The notes under the pieces: generated by a model
What the model was told of the DNA's origin: nothing
Seen by the model: only the letters and a program-made list of their open reading frames with translations
Database searches by the model: none
Assembly: GCA_002747325.1 (NCBI GenBank)
Contig: PDOZ01000028.1
Coordinates: forward strand, 62,001-126,000
From: Rhodobacterales bacterium
GTDB lineage: Bacteria; Pseudomonadota; Alphaproteobacteria; Rhodobacterales; Rhodobacteraceae
Reading direction: 5' to 3'
Length of the DNA: 64,000 nt
Part shown: piece after piece, positions 1-7,839 of the stretch
How positions within the stretch are numbered: the stretch's first letter is position 1
How the letters are laid out: each line of letters starts with the position of its first letter
Program-made: the position numbers and the translations under genes

Positions 1-1089
1 ATCCGCGCCGGGCTGGAAGGGGCGGGCCAGCGCGCCCATGCCTATACCTCGCCGCATCTGGCCCGCTTTCACGAACGCATCCGCATCGCGGGCGAGTTGA
101 TCAGCGAACCCGCGCTGGAGGCGCTACTGGCGCGCTGTGAGGCGGCCAATGGCGGTGCACCGATCACCTATTTCGAGATTACCACGGTCGCCGGGTTGCT
201 CGCCTTCGCCGAGGCGGAAGCGGATTACACCCTGCTGGAAGTCGGCCTTGGCGGGCGGCTGGATGCCACCAATGTCGTCGATCCGGCGCTTACCATCATC
301 ACCCCGATCTCCATCGACCACACGCAGTTTCTCGGCAACACGCTGGCGGAAATCGCGGGCGAAAAGGCGGGGATTATCAAACGCGGGGTGCCGGTGATTG
401 TCGGGCCGCAGCCAGATGAGGCGCTGGAGGTGATCGAAGCCCGCGCCGCCCGGCTCGGCGCCCCGGTCTTCGCGCATGGCCAGCATTGGCATGTTTTCGA
501 GGAGCGCGGACGGTTGATCTATCAGGACGAAACCGGCCTGCTCGACCTGCCGCTCCCCGCCCTGACCGGCCCACATCAGATCCAGAACGCCGGCGCCGCC
601 ATCGCCGCGCTGCGCCAGCTTGGGTTCGGCGAAAGCGCCTGCGAAGCAGCGATGCGCGATGTGCGCTGGCCCGCGCGGATGCAACGGCTCAGCGCCGGGC
701 CACTGATCGAGCGCGCCGCGCCTGCCGAGCTTTGGCTCGATGGGGGGCATAACCCGGCAGCGGGAAAGATGCTGGCGCAGGTGCTGCGCGACCTGCCCCC
801 GCGCCCGACGCATCTGATCTGTGGTATGCTCAACACCAAGGACGTGACCGGCTATCTGCGCCCGCTGGCGGAGGTTGCGGACAGCTTAACCGCAGTAGAA
901 ATCCCCGGCGAAACCGCGACGCTCAGCGCTGAAGACACGGCCCGCGCCGCACGCGAAGCCGGGTTTGCGCGCGTATCGGAAGCGCCGGACGTGGCGCGCG
1001 CCATCGAAGCGCTGGAACGCGAAAACACCCGCATCCTGATTTGCGGCTCGCTCTACCTTGCCGGGAATGTGCTGCGGGAAAATCGCTGA
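1..1089 (+). CDS. folC: Bifunctional folylpolyglutamate/dihydrofolate synthase, 3' part (5' end outside window)
   Basis: Adds glutamate to folates, and in bacteria usually also joins dihydropteroate and glutamate to give dihydrofolate; cytoplasmic, ATP-dependent. The reading frame is open from base 1, so the gene begins upstream. About 60 residues are missing compared with a usual length near 420, including the P-loop. Visible family motifs are YTSPHL near the left edge, GLGGRLDATNVV, a SIDHTQFLG block followed by EKAGIIK (the lysine region that is normally carbamylated) and DGGHNPAAG in the C-terminal domain. It ends with TGA at 1087-1089. In related Rhodobacteraceae folC usually follows accD, which may lie just outside. 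No frameshift is seen in the visible part. Confidence 0.95.
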   Translation: MRAGLEGAGQRAHAYTSPHLARFHERIRIAGELISEPALEALLARCEAANGGAPITYFEITTVAGLLAFAEAEADYTLLEVGLGGRLDATNVVDPALTIITPISIDHTQFLGNTLAEIAGEKAGIIKRGVPVIVGPQPDEALEVIEARAARLGAPVFAHGQHWHVFEERGRLIYQDETGLLDLPLPALTGPHQIQNAGAAIAALRQLGFGESACEAAMRDVRWPARMQRLSAGPLIERAAPAELWLDGGHNPAAGKMLAQVLRDLPPRPTHLICGMLNTKDVTGYLRPLAEVADSLTAVEIPGETATLSAEDTARAAREAGFARVSEAPDVARAIEALERENTRILICGSLYLAGNVLRENR

Positions 1090-1227
1090 TTTCCGCCATT
1101 TTTCGCTCATGCCGTCAGAAAAAATTTTCCCGGCGAATCCGCGAAAATGCCCAAAATCCCCGCAACCCTTTGATGCGACTCAGTTTTATCCGACAAACCG
1201 AGTCGTTTCACCTGTCAACCCATAATA

Positions 1228-1257
1228 TTGACCCTCAGGCGCAAATCACACTATATC
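1228..1257 (+). promoter_or_regulatory. Candidate sigma-70 promoter overlapped by an inverted repeat
   Basis: TTGACC at 1228-1233 and TATATC at 1252-1257 are separated by 18 bases, close to a housekeeping promoter. The -10 region lies inside a perfect inverted repeat, TCACAC (1246-1251) and GTGTGA (1259-1264), so a repressor could bind across it or the transcript could fold at its 5' end. No annotated gene starts downstream on this strand; the next element is the terminator at 1320-1347. Confidence 0.45.
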
Positions 1258-1263
1258 TTGTGT

Positions 1264-1347
1264 GAACTGCACAGGACTTCAAGAACAGGCGTAAGAATAA
1301 AAATGAGCAGAACGGACTTGGGGTCGCTTTCGGGCGGCCCCTTTTTT
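1264..1347 (+). ncRNA. Putative small RNA of about 80 nt downstream of folC
   Basis: The segment sits between a promoter-like sequence (1228-1257) and a strong intrinsic terminator (1320-1347), with no credible protein-coding frame in between. It has an A-rich single-stranded stretch (about 1294-1304) before the terminator stem, as seen in some Hfq-binding RNAs. It could instead be the 3' UTR of folC, or be processed from it. No known RNA family was recognised. The call rests only on promoter plus terminator spacing. Confidence 0.4.
1320..1347 (+). terminator. Intrinsic terminator downstream of folC / putative sRNA
   Basis: An 8-bp stem (1320-1327 with 1334-1341, one G-T pair) around a 6-base loop is followed by six T residues at 1342-1347. 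The T tract lies on the plus-strand side only, so it serves plus-strand transcripts and not zapE, which ends at 1350 on the other strand. Confidence 0.8.
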
Positions 1348-1349
1348 GT

Positions 1350-2438
1350 TCACGCCTCCAAACCCCATTCTTCGCCCTGCATCTCGCGCAGCCGCGACGC
1401 GGTGCGCTCGAACTCAAACGAACCTTCGCCCTCGTGGTAGAGAAATTCCGGCTCTGCGGCGGCGGTGGCGATCAAGCGCACATTGGCTTCATAAAGCGCG
1501 TCGATCAGGGTGACAAACCGCTTGGCTTCGTTGAAATTCTGCCGCGACAGGGCCGGGATGCCCTCCAGAAACAGAACCCGCACCGACCCCGCAATGGCGA
1601 GGTAATCGGCGGGGCCAAGTAACGCGGCGCACAGGTCAAAAAAGCTGGTGCGCGCCGCCCCCGCCGCCGCTTCGCGCAGGGTAATCTCGCGGCCCTTGAC
1701 CGTGATCACCATTGGCTCCGGCACCGCCTGCCCGATCAAATCGCGCCACATCACATCCATCGCCGAGCGCGCCGCAGCATCATCAGGGCAGAAATAAACC
1801 TGCGCTCCGGCGAGGCGATTTTGCCGATAATCCGTCGGGCTGACGAGTTCATGCACCACAAGCTGCTCTTTGATCAGGGCGATGAAGGGCAGGAAAAGCT
1901 GCCGGTTCAGCCCGTCTTTATACAGATCATCCGGCACGCGATTCGAGGTCGTCACAATGACGACGCCCGCGTCAAACAACATCTGAAACAGACGGCCGAC
2001 GATCATCGCATCGGTAATGTCGGTGATCTGCATCTCGTCCAGCGCGAGCAGGCGCAGCCCCTTGATCATCTTGTCTGCCACCGGCGCCAGCGCGTCCTGA
2101 TTGCCGTTCTGGCGCGCCGCGTGCATCCCCGCATGCACCTCCTGCATGAAGGCGTGAAAATGCACCCGGCGTTTGCCCTCAATGGCCAGATTGCCAACGA
2201 ACAAATCCATCAGCATCGACTTGCCGCGCCCGACACCTCCCCAAAGATACAGCCCCTGCGGCACCTCTTCCGGCTTATGGAACAGCCCCCCAAGAATGCC
2301 GCGTTTACGGATTTTCACCGCCTCCAGATGGGCGCGAATGTCTTGCAATGCGGGTAGAACGGCTTCCTGCGCCGGGTCGGGACGCAACTCGCCCGCCGCA
2401 ACCATCTGCGCGTAAATTTCCTGTAGAGTCTTAGTCAT
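1350..2438 (-). CDS. zapE: Cell division protein ZapE / AFG1-family ATPase
   Basis: A P-loop ATPase of the AFG1/ZapE family (362 aa). In E. coli ZapE acts on the constricting FtsZ ring; mitochondrial relatives act in inner-membrane protein quality control. Walker A is GGVGRGKS at residues 67-74 and Walker B is LLALDE at 130-135, followed by QITD. The first in-frame start (2522) would add 28 arginine- and proline-rich residues lacking family similarity. The ATG at 2438 gives the normal N-terminus, beginning MTKTLQEIYAQ. The gene stands alone between a plus-strand terminator and the Lrp-type regulator gene, which is transcribed in the same direction and ends 41 bp upstream. Confidence 0.93.
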   Translation of the reverse strand: MTKTLQEIYAQMVAAGELRPDPAQEAVLPALQDIRAHLEAVKIRKRGILGGLFHKPEEVPQGLYLWGGVGRGKSMLMDLFVGNLAIEGKRRVHFHAFMQEVHAGMHAARQNGNQDALAPVADKMIKGLRLLALDEMQITDITDAMIVGRLFQMLFDAGVVIVTTSNRVPDDLYKDGLNRQLFLPFIALIKEQLVVHELVSPTDYRQNRLAGAQVYFCPDDAAARSAMDVMWRDLIGQAVPEPMVITVKGREITLREAAAGAARTSFFDLCAALLGPADYLAIAGSVRVLFLEGIPALSRQNFNEAKRFVTLIDALYEANVRLIATAAAEPEFLYHEGEGSFEFERTASRLREMQGEEWGLEA

Positions 2439-2478
2439 AGCCCCGACATACCCCGCGCGCGCAGGTTTGAAAAGCGCT

Positions 2479-2943
2479 CTAAACCGGCAGCGCGGTGGTC
2501 TTGAACACGGTGCGCAGGGCAAAGCTTGATTGCATGTGCTGCACGCCGGGGAGGCGGGCGAGTTTCTGGCGATGAATGCGCGCGAAATCGTCGGTATCGG
2601 CGGCCACGACTTTCAGGATGTAATCCGCCTGCCCCGCCATCAAATGACATTCCAAAACCTCCGGGACTTTCGCCACCTCCCTCTCAAACGCAGCAAGAAT
2701 TTCATCCGCCTGCCCGGCAAGAGTGATCTCAACAAACACCGTCGCGGCCAGCCCGATCTTGCGTGGATTCAGCATGGCGACGTAATCGCGGATAAACCCT
2801 TCCGCCTCCAGCCGGGCGACGCGGCGGTGACATGCCGAGGGCGACAGGTTCACCCGCTCGGAAAGTTCTGCATTCGACATTCGCCCCTGTTTTTGCAGCA
2901 CCGCCAGAATGCGACGATCTAAGCTGTCCAATCCCTGATCCAT
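2479..2943 (-). CDS. Lrp/AsnC family transcriptional regulator
   Basis: A 154-residue feast/famine regulator. Residues about 8-60 form the AsnC-type helix-turn-helix (core LSERVNLSPSACHRRVARLE) and the rest forms the RAM ligand-binding and oligomerisation domain. The ATG at 2943 is preceded by AAAGGA at good spacing; an upstream in-frame start at 3000 adds 19 residues without similarity. It is divergent from alanine dehydrogenase with 131 bp between the starts. This is the usual arrangement for an Lrp-like activator that responds to alanine and controls ald. That role is inferred from position; the ligand cannot be read from the sequence. Confidence 0.93.
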   Translation of the reverse strand: MDQGLDSLDRRILAVLQKQGRMSNAELSERVNLSPSACHRRVARLEAEGFIRDYVAMLNPRKIGLAATVFVEITLAGQADEILAAFEREVAKVPEVLECHLMAGQADYILKVVAADTDDFARIHRQKLARLPGVQHMQSSFALRTVFKTTALPV

Positions 2944-3013
2944 CGAATTTCCTTTCTTGGAATTCGTAATCCTACGAAGAATCTCCCGCACAGTAGCCAA
3001 ATCCCGCCCAAAA

Positions 3014-3039
3014 TTTCAAACGTTTTTCACGGCTTGAAA
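3014..3039. promoter_or_regulatory. Inverted repeat in the lrp-like/ald divergent promoter region
   Basis: TTTCAA (3014-3019) and TTGAAA (3034-3039) are perfect complements 14 bases apart. Each is followed by an ACG triplet, so the same block also reads as a near direct repeat, CAAACGTTTT and GAAACGTAGTTT. It lies about 36 bp upstream of the ald start, a reasonable place for an Lrp-type site. No binding data are implied. Confidence 0.35.
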
Positions 3040-3074
3040 CGTAGTTTGTAGCGACATCAACACGGAGAATCGCA

Positions 3075-4187
3075 ATGCGTATCGGCTGTCCCAAAGAGAT
3101 CAAACCCCAGGAATTTCGCATCGGTCTGCGCCCGGCGGCGGCGCGTGAACTGGTGACGCATGGGCATGAGGTTCTGGTGGAAACCCGCGCGGGGATTGGC
3201 TCTGGCTTCCCCGATGAGGCTTATATCGCGGCGGGAGCGAAGATCGCGACCAGCGCGGCGGAAGTGTTCGAAAAGTCGGAAATGATCGTCAAGGTGAAGG
3301 AGCCGCAGGCGGTTGAACGCAAAATGCTGCGCGAGGGGCAGCTGCTCTTCACCTATCTGCACCTCGCCCCGGACCCGGAACAGACCCGCGACCTGCTCGA
3401 TAGCGGCGTCACAGCGATTGCTTATGAGACCGTGACCGCCGATGATGGCACGCTCCCGTTGCTGGCGCCGATGTCGGAGGTGGCCGGGCGGCTGGCGCCG
3501 CAGGTTGGCGCGTGGACGCTGCAAAAGGCCAATGGCGGGCGCGGTGTGCTGATGGGCGGCGTGCCGGGCGTGGCGCCGGCCAATGTGGTCGTCGTGGGCG
3601 GCGGGGTTGTCGGCACCCATGCGGCGCGGATTGCTGCCGGGATGGGCGCGGATGTGACGGTGCTGGACCGCTCCCTGCCCCGTCTGCGCTATCTCGACGA
3701 CGTGTTCGGCGGCACTTTCAAGAACCGCTATTCCTCGGATGCCGCGCTGGACGATGTGCTGCCCGGCGCCGATATGGTAATCGGCGCGGTGCTGATCCCT
3801 GGCGCCGCTGCGCCGAAACTGGTACGTCGCGAACATCTGGCGCAAATGAAACCGGGCGCAGCGCTGGTGGACGTGGCGATTGATCAGGGCGGCTGCTTTG
3901 AAACCTCGCGCGCCACGACCCATGCCGATCCGGTCTATGAGGTCGACGGCATCATGCATTACTGCGTCGCCAACATGCCCGGCGCAGTTGCCCGCAGCTC
4001 GACCATGGCACTCGGCAACGCCACCCTGCCCTTCATGCTGCAACTGGCAGACAAGGGCTGGCGGCAGGCCTGCGCGGATAACAAACACCTGCTGGCAGGG
4101 CTGAACGTCCATGCCGGCAAGCTGACCTACGGCGCGGTCGGCGAGGCGCTCGGGATCGACAGCGTGGACCCGGCCAGCGTCCTGTAA
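3075..4187 (+). CDS. ald: Alanine dehydrogenase
   Basis: NAD-dependent oxidative deamination of L-alanine to pyruvate and ammonia, or the reverse; cytoplasmic, normally hexameric. At 370 aa it has family length. The N-terminus MRIGCPKEIK is diagnostic. The substrate-site lysine lies in KVKEP (Lys75) and the catalytic histidine is His96 in TYLHLAPD. The Rossmann motif GGGVVG is at residues 175-180. GGAG precedes the ATG. Divergent from an Lrp/AsnC gene that probably controls it, and followed by a strong terminator, so likely a single-gene transcript. All expected catalytic residues are present. Confidence 0.97.
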   Translation: MRIGCPKEIKPQEFRIGLRPAAARELVTHGHEVLVETRAGIGSGFPDEAYIAAGAKIATSAAEVFEKSEMIVKVKEPQAVERKMLREGQLLFTYLHLAPDPEQTRDLLDSGVTAIAYETVTADDGTLPLLAPMSEVAGRLAPQVGAWTLQKANGGRGVLMGGVPGVAPANVVVVGGGVVGTHAARIAAGMGADVTVLDRSLPRLRYLDDVFGGTFKNRYSSDAALDDVLPGADMVIGAVLIPGAAAPKLVRREHLAQMKPGAALVDVAIDQGGCFETSRATTHADPVYEVDGIMHYCVANMPGAVARSSTMALGNATLPFMLQLADKGWRQACADNKHLLAGLNVHAGKLTYGAVGEALGIDSVDPASVL

Positions 4188-4198
4188 AACACACCCAA

Positions 4199-4225
4199 AG
4201 CCCCGCCACCGCGCGGGGCTTTTTT
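4199..4225 (+). terminator. Intrinsic terminator of ald
   Basis: A perfect 8-bp stem, AGCCCCGC (4199-4206) with GCGGGGCT (4213-4220), surrounds a 6-base loop and is followed by a T run to 4225. It starts 12 bp after the ald stop codon. Confidence 0.9.
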
Positions 4226-4331
4226 CATGCGCCTTGTAAATCCCAAAAGCATTTCAAACGACGCCAGCCCGGCTTGATCAAAAAGACCGACTGTTATCTA
4301 CTATTTCCGACCCGGAAGGAGGCGGCTAAAT

Positions 4332-4661
4332 ATGGTGCATTGGATCATCGCAATACTCGCAGGTATCAACGGCCTGTGGATGATCGCAGACGGGGTCCAC
4401 GTTCTGCGCAACGGCAAATATATCGGCCCGGAAGTGCCCGGCCCCTGGCGCCACATCGTGGAAGCGATTGGGCTGGACCCCCTGAAAATCGGTCCGGCTT
4501 TCATTTTTCTCGGCGCATTCTGGCTACTCGCCCTCGCCCTGCATCTTGGTAAAATCTCGAGTTTACTACTGATCCTCGCCGCCTTTACGACGCTTTGGTA
4601 TCTGCCCTTGGGGACGATTATTTCCCTTGCTGTTCTGGGACTTGTCTTTTTGACACGCTGA
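4332..4661 (+). CDS. Small integral membrane protein, function unknown
   Basis: A 109-residue hydrophobic protein with an excellent ribosome site (AAGGAGG, about 10 bases before the ATG). It appears to have three membrane-spanning stretches: about residues 2-20, 52-74 and 78-106. Between the first two lies a short soluble loop with KYIGPEVPGPW. No catalytic motif is visible and I do not recognise a named family. It is bounded by the ald terminator and by the tRNA gene on the other strand, so it is probably transcribed alone. The start, the ribosome site and hydrophobicity through to the stop support a real gene. Confidence 0.75.
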   Translation: MVHWIIAILAGINGLWMIADGVHVLRNGKYIGPEVPGPWRHIVEAIGLDPLKIGPAFIFLGAFWLLALALHLGKISSLLLILAAFTTLWYLPLGTIISLAVLGLVFLTR

Positions 4662-4698
4662 ACCAGCGCCCAACATCAAAACGAATTCGGAGGAGTGA

Positions 4699-4775
4699 TG
4701 GTAGCGTGGGGCGGACTTGAACCGCCGACCCCAGCATTATGAGTGCTGTGCTCTAACCAGCTGAGCTACCACGCC
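4699..4775 (-). tRNA. tRNA-Met (anticodon CAT), probably elongator
   Basis: A 77-nt cloverleaf can be drawn on the minus strand. The acceptor is GGCGTGG pairing with CCACGCT, the D-arm contains AGCTCAGC, the anticodon stem CAGCA/TGCTG holds loop CTCATAA, the T-arm is GGCGG-TTCAAGT-CCGCC, and CCA is encoded. The anticodon stem lacks the three G-C pairs of initiator tRNA, so this is not tRNA-fMet. A CAT tRNA of this kind can also be the Ile2 isoacceptor read after lysidine modification. The GGGTC variable loop resembles elongator Met, but this is not decisive. Confidence 0.93.
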
Positions 4776-4853
4776 ATCACAAGGGGTGATTATTTCCGGC
4801 AGGCGGGCGTGTCAAACGAAAAACGAACCAAGCGCGCAAAAAACCCGAACAGC

Positions 4854-4881
4854 AAAAAGGGCGCGCCGCCCGGCACGCCCT
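4854..4881 (-). terminator. Intrinsic terminator of mscL
   Basis: On the minus strand, a 10-bp stem (4872-4881 with 4858-4867, one G-T pair) around a 4-base loop is followed by a short T run at 4858-4854. It lies 20 bp beyond the mscL stop codon. Confidence 0.8.
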
Positions 4882-4901
4882 TCGCATCTTTTCAGACCCG
4901 C

Positions 4902-5333
4902 TTATTTCTTCAGCGCGTCGCGAATTTCGGTCAGGATGTCCAACTCGGTCGGACCCGCCGGTGCCGCCTCGGCCACAGCTTCCTCTTTCTTCATCGCTGC
5001 GTCCTTCGCCTTGTTGACGGAACGCACCAGCATGAAGACCACGAAAGCAATGATCAGGAAGTTGATCACGGCCATGATGAACGAACCATAGGCGAAAATC
5101 GACGCGCCGGTCTCGCGGGCGGCTTCGAGGCTCGCCCCTGCGGCAACATCGCCCGCCAGAACGGCATATTTGTTGGTGAAATCAACGCCGCCGGTGAAAA
5201 TACCGATAATCGGATTGAGCAGATCATCCACCATGGATTTGACGATAGCGGTGAACGCCGCACCGATGATGATACCAACAGCCATGTCCATGACATTGCC
5301 CTTGGCGATAAAGTCTTTGAATTCTTTAAGCAT
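4902..5333 (-). CDS. mscL: Large-conductance mechanosensitive channel protein MscL
   Basis: Forms a pentameric inner-membrane channel that opens under membrane tension and protects against hypo-osmotic lysis. At 143 aa it has usual length. The N-terminal amphipathic helix ([20 protein letters not shown]) runs into TM1 (about 15-45). A periplasmic loop with GGVDFTNKY follows, then TM2 (about 80-105) and a charged cytoplasmic bundle ending in the typical [10 protein letters not shown]. The region 98-122 is rich in lysine, alanine and glutamate. It is monocistronic, between its own terminator and the pheT terminator. Confidence 0.97.
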   Translation of the reverse strand: MLKEFKDFIAKGNVMDMAVGIIIGAAFTAIVKSMVDDLLNPIIGIFTGGVDFTNKYAVLAGDVAAGASLEAARETGASIFAYGSFIMAVINFLIIAFVVFMLVRSVNKAKDAAMKKEEAVAEAAPAGPTELDILTEIRDALKK

Positions 5334-5401
5334 GATAGCCCCTTCCCCTTACTTACAAGTCGTGGGGGCAGTGTTAGCGCATAACGGCATATAATCCAAA
5401 C

Positions 5402-5433
5402 AAAAAGAGTCGGGGAAATATGCTCCCCGACTC
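5402..5433 (-). terminator. Intrinsic terminator of the pheS-pheT operon
   Basis: On the minus strand, a perfect 10-bp stem (5424-5433 with 5407-5416) with a 7-base loop is followed by five T residues (5406-5402). It begins 10 bp after the pheT stop. Confidence 0.9.
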
Positions 5434-5442
5434 CCCATATAG

Positions 5443-7839
5443 TTAGCCGCGCAGCGTGCCGCCGGTGGCTTTTTCGACCTTGGCGACGATCTTCTGACTC
5501 ACCGCTTCGATGTCTTTATCCGTCAGCGTTGCGTCGCGCGGTTGCAGGCGCACGGTGATGGCGAGGGACTTTTTGCCGTCGCCCAGCGAGCCGCCGATGA
5601 ACTCGTCAAAGACCCGCACCTCGTCGATCAGCGCCTTATCCGCGCCGCTGGCGGCATTCACCAAGTTGATCGCTTCCAGATCGGCATCGACCACGAAGGC
5701 AAAATCGCGTTCAACCGCCTGCAAATCCGATGCGCCAAGCGAGCCTTTGCCAGTGCCCTTGCGGCGCGGCTGCGGCACCTTGGCCAGATGCACCGCGAAA
5801 GCCACGACCGGCCCTTTGACCCCCGCCGCCTCGATGGTTTTCGGATGCAATTCCCCGAACGCGCCCAAGACGTTTTTCGGCCCAAGACCCACCTTGGCCG
5901 ACCGCCCCGGATGCCACCAATCGTTCACCTCGCGGATATAAGTCAGCTTGGCAGGCGCCCCAATGGCGGACAAAACCGCTTCAAGATCAGCCTTGGCATC
6001 GAAAGCATCGACCGGACGACGGGTGCCGAAACGGTCACGCGGGGCGGTATGGCCGACGAGGATCCCCGTCACCATTTGCTCCAACTCTTCCGGCTCGCCA
6101 CCATGGAACACCGGACCGACCTCGAACAGCGCCAGATCCATGAAACCGCGCGCCTGATTGCGTGCCGCCGCCTGCAGCAAGCCGGGCAGCAGCGAGGGCC
6201 GCATATGGCTCATTTCCGAGGAAATCGGGTTGGCCAGTTTCACCGCATCCGTGCCCCCGCCAAAAGCGCGCGCGCCCGCTTCGTCGATGAAGGAATAGGT
6301 GACGCATTCGTTATAGCCCAGCGCCGCAACCACGCGTCGCGCGGTGTTCTGGCGCTTTTGCAGCGGGGTCAGAACCGGCTTCGGCACGCCAACCTCCGTG
6401 CGCGCCAGCGGCTTGCCAACCAGCTTGGTCAGCGACGCCACGCGCGCGACCTCCTCAACCAGGTCCGCCTCGCCCAGCACATCTGGCCGCCAGCTCGGCA
6501 CATGCGCCATATCGCCCTCCAGCCGGAAACCCAGTGCCTCCAGCGTCGCGCGTTGTTCATCCGCGGGAATGTCCATGCCGACAAGGCTCTGCACCCGGCC
6601 CGTGTCGAGCTTGTAAGCCCGCGACACGTCCGGCACCGCCCCCGCAATCACCACGTTCGATGGCTCACCGCCGCACAGATCGAGGATCATCTGCGTCGCC
6701 AGTTCCAGCGCCGGCGCGTTAAACGCCGGGTCAATGCCGCGCTCATTACGGTAACGCGCGTCGGAATTGATCTTCAGCGCCCGGCCCGTCTTGGCGATCT
6801 GGATCGTGTCCCAAAGCGCCGCCTCCACAAACACATCGGTGGTCTCCTCGGTGCAGCCCGTCGCCAGACCGCCCATGATGCCACCGATGCTCTCAACGCC
6901 CTCAGCGTCCGAAATCACCACCGCACCCTGCGGGAAGGTGTATTCCTTCTCATCAAGGCCCACGAGGGTTTCGCCGCCCTGAGCGCGATGCACCCGCAGG
7001 TCTCCCTTGACCTTACCCGCATCGAACACATGCAGCGGGCGGTTCATGTCATAGGTGAAGAAATTGGTCACATCGACCAACGCAGAAATCGGGCGCAGAC
7101 CGATAGCGCGCAGACGGTTCTGCAACCATTCCGGCGACGGGCCGTTCTTCACGCCGCGAATGACGCGCCCCATGAAAACCGGGCAATCCTCGGCGGTATC
7201 GGCGTCAATCGACACGCCAATCGGGCACTCAAACTGCCCCGCAACCTCCGCCTCTTTCATCGGCTTCAGCACGCCCAGACCCCGCGCCGCCAGATCGCGC
7301 GCAACCCCGCGCACACCCAGCGCATCCGGGCGGTTCGGCGTGATTGCGATGTCAATCACCGGGTCCACCTTGGCCGGATCATGCGCCGCGAGCCAGTCAA
7401 CAAACCGCTCCCCGATCTCGCCCGAAGGCAGCTCGATGATGCCGTTATGCTCATCGGAAAGCTCCAACTCGCGCTCGGAAGCCATCATACCGTGGCTCTC
7501 AACGCCGCGGATCTTGCCGACCGACAGGGTCAGATCAATGCCGGGCACATAATCACCGGGCTTGCACAGCACCACCGTGATCCCCTCGCGCGCATTCGGC
7601 GCTCCGCAGACGATCTGTTTGTCGCCCTCATCGGTCGCAACGGTGCAAACCCGCAAACGATCCGCATCCGGGTGCTGCTCGGCATGCTTGACCTTGGCCA
7701 GCGTAAAGCCCTCGATGCGATCCGCCGGATTGATAACCTCTTCCACCTCAAGCCCGAGATCAGTCAACGCCTCCGCAATTTCATCAACGGTGGCTTCGGT
7801 ATCGAGATGTTCTTTCAGCCAGGAGAGTGTAAATTTCAT
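5443..7839 (-). CDS. pheT: Phenylalanine--tRNA ligase beta subunit
   Basis: Beta chain of the heterotetrameric phenylalanyl-tRNA synthetase, 798 aa. Domains in order: an N-terminal helical start ([12 protein letters not shown]), an OB-fold tRNA-binding domain at about 39-148, the B3/B4 editing domain at about 210-390, the B5 DNA-binding-like domain at about 405-475, the catalytic-like core, and a C-terminal ferredoxin-fold anticodon-binding domain at about 705-797. The ATG at 7839 matches the family start and overlaps the stop of the preceding gene as ATGA; a start 4 codons earlier (7851) is possible but less likely. Unusually, pheS is separated from it by a low-GC unknown gene. Confidence 0.97.
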   Translation of the reverse strand: MKFTLSWLKEHLDTEATVDEIAEALTDLGLEVEEVINPADRIEGFTLAKVKHAEQHPDADRLRVCTVATDEGDKQIVCGAPNAREGITVVLCKPGDYVPGIDLTLSVGKIRGVESHGMMASERELELSDEHNGIIELPSGEIGERFVDWLAAHDPAKVDPVIDIAITPNRPDALGVRGVARDLAARGLGVLKPMKEAEVAGQFECPIGVSIDADTAEDCPVFMGRVIRGVKNGPSPEWLQNRLRAIGLRPISALVDVTNFFTYDMNRPLHVFDAGKVKGDLRVHRAQGGETLVGLDEKEYTFPQGAVVISDAEGVESIGGIMGGLATGCTEETTDVFVEAALWDTIQIAKTGRALKINSDARYRNERGIDPAFNAPALELATQMILDLCGGEPSNVVIAGAVPDVSRAYKLDTGRVQSLVGMDIPADEQRATLEALGFRLEGDMAHVPSWRPDVLGEADLVEEVARVASLTKLVGKPLARTEVGVPKPVLTPLQKRQNTARRVVAALGYNECVTYSFIDEAGARAFGGGTDAVKLANPISSEMSHMRPSLLPGLLQAAARNQARGFMDLALFEVGPVFHGGEPEELEQMVTGILVGHTAPRDRFGTRRPVDAFDAKADLEAVLSAIGAPAKLTYIREVNDWWHPGRSAKVGLGPKNVLGAFGELHPKTIEAAGVKGPVVAFAVHLAKVPQPRRKGTGKGSLGASDLQAVERDFAFVVDADLEAINLVNAASGADKALIDEVRVFDEFIGGSLGDGKKSLAITVRLQPRDATLTDKDIEAVSQKIVAKVEKATGGTLRG

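Noticed and set aside
1320..1347. Terminator taken as belonging to zapE
   Set aside because: On the minus strand the stem is not followed by T residues; the T tract is on the plus strand, pointing away from zapE.
4699..4775. tRNA considered as initiator tRNA-fMet
   Set aside because: The anticodon stem is CAGCA/TGCTG instead of one with three consecutive G-C pairs, and the first base pair is G-T, not a mismatch of the initiator type.
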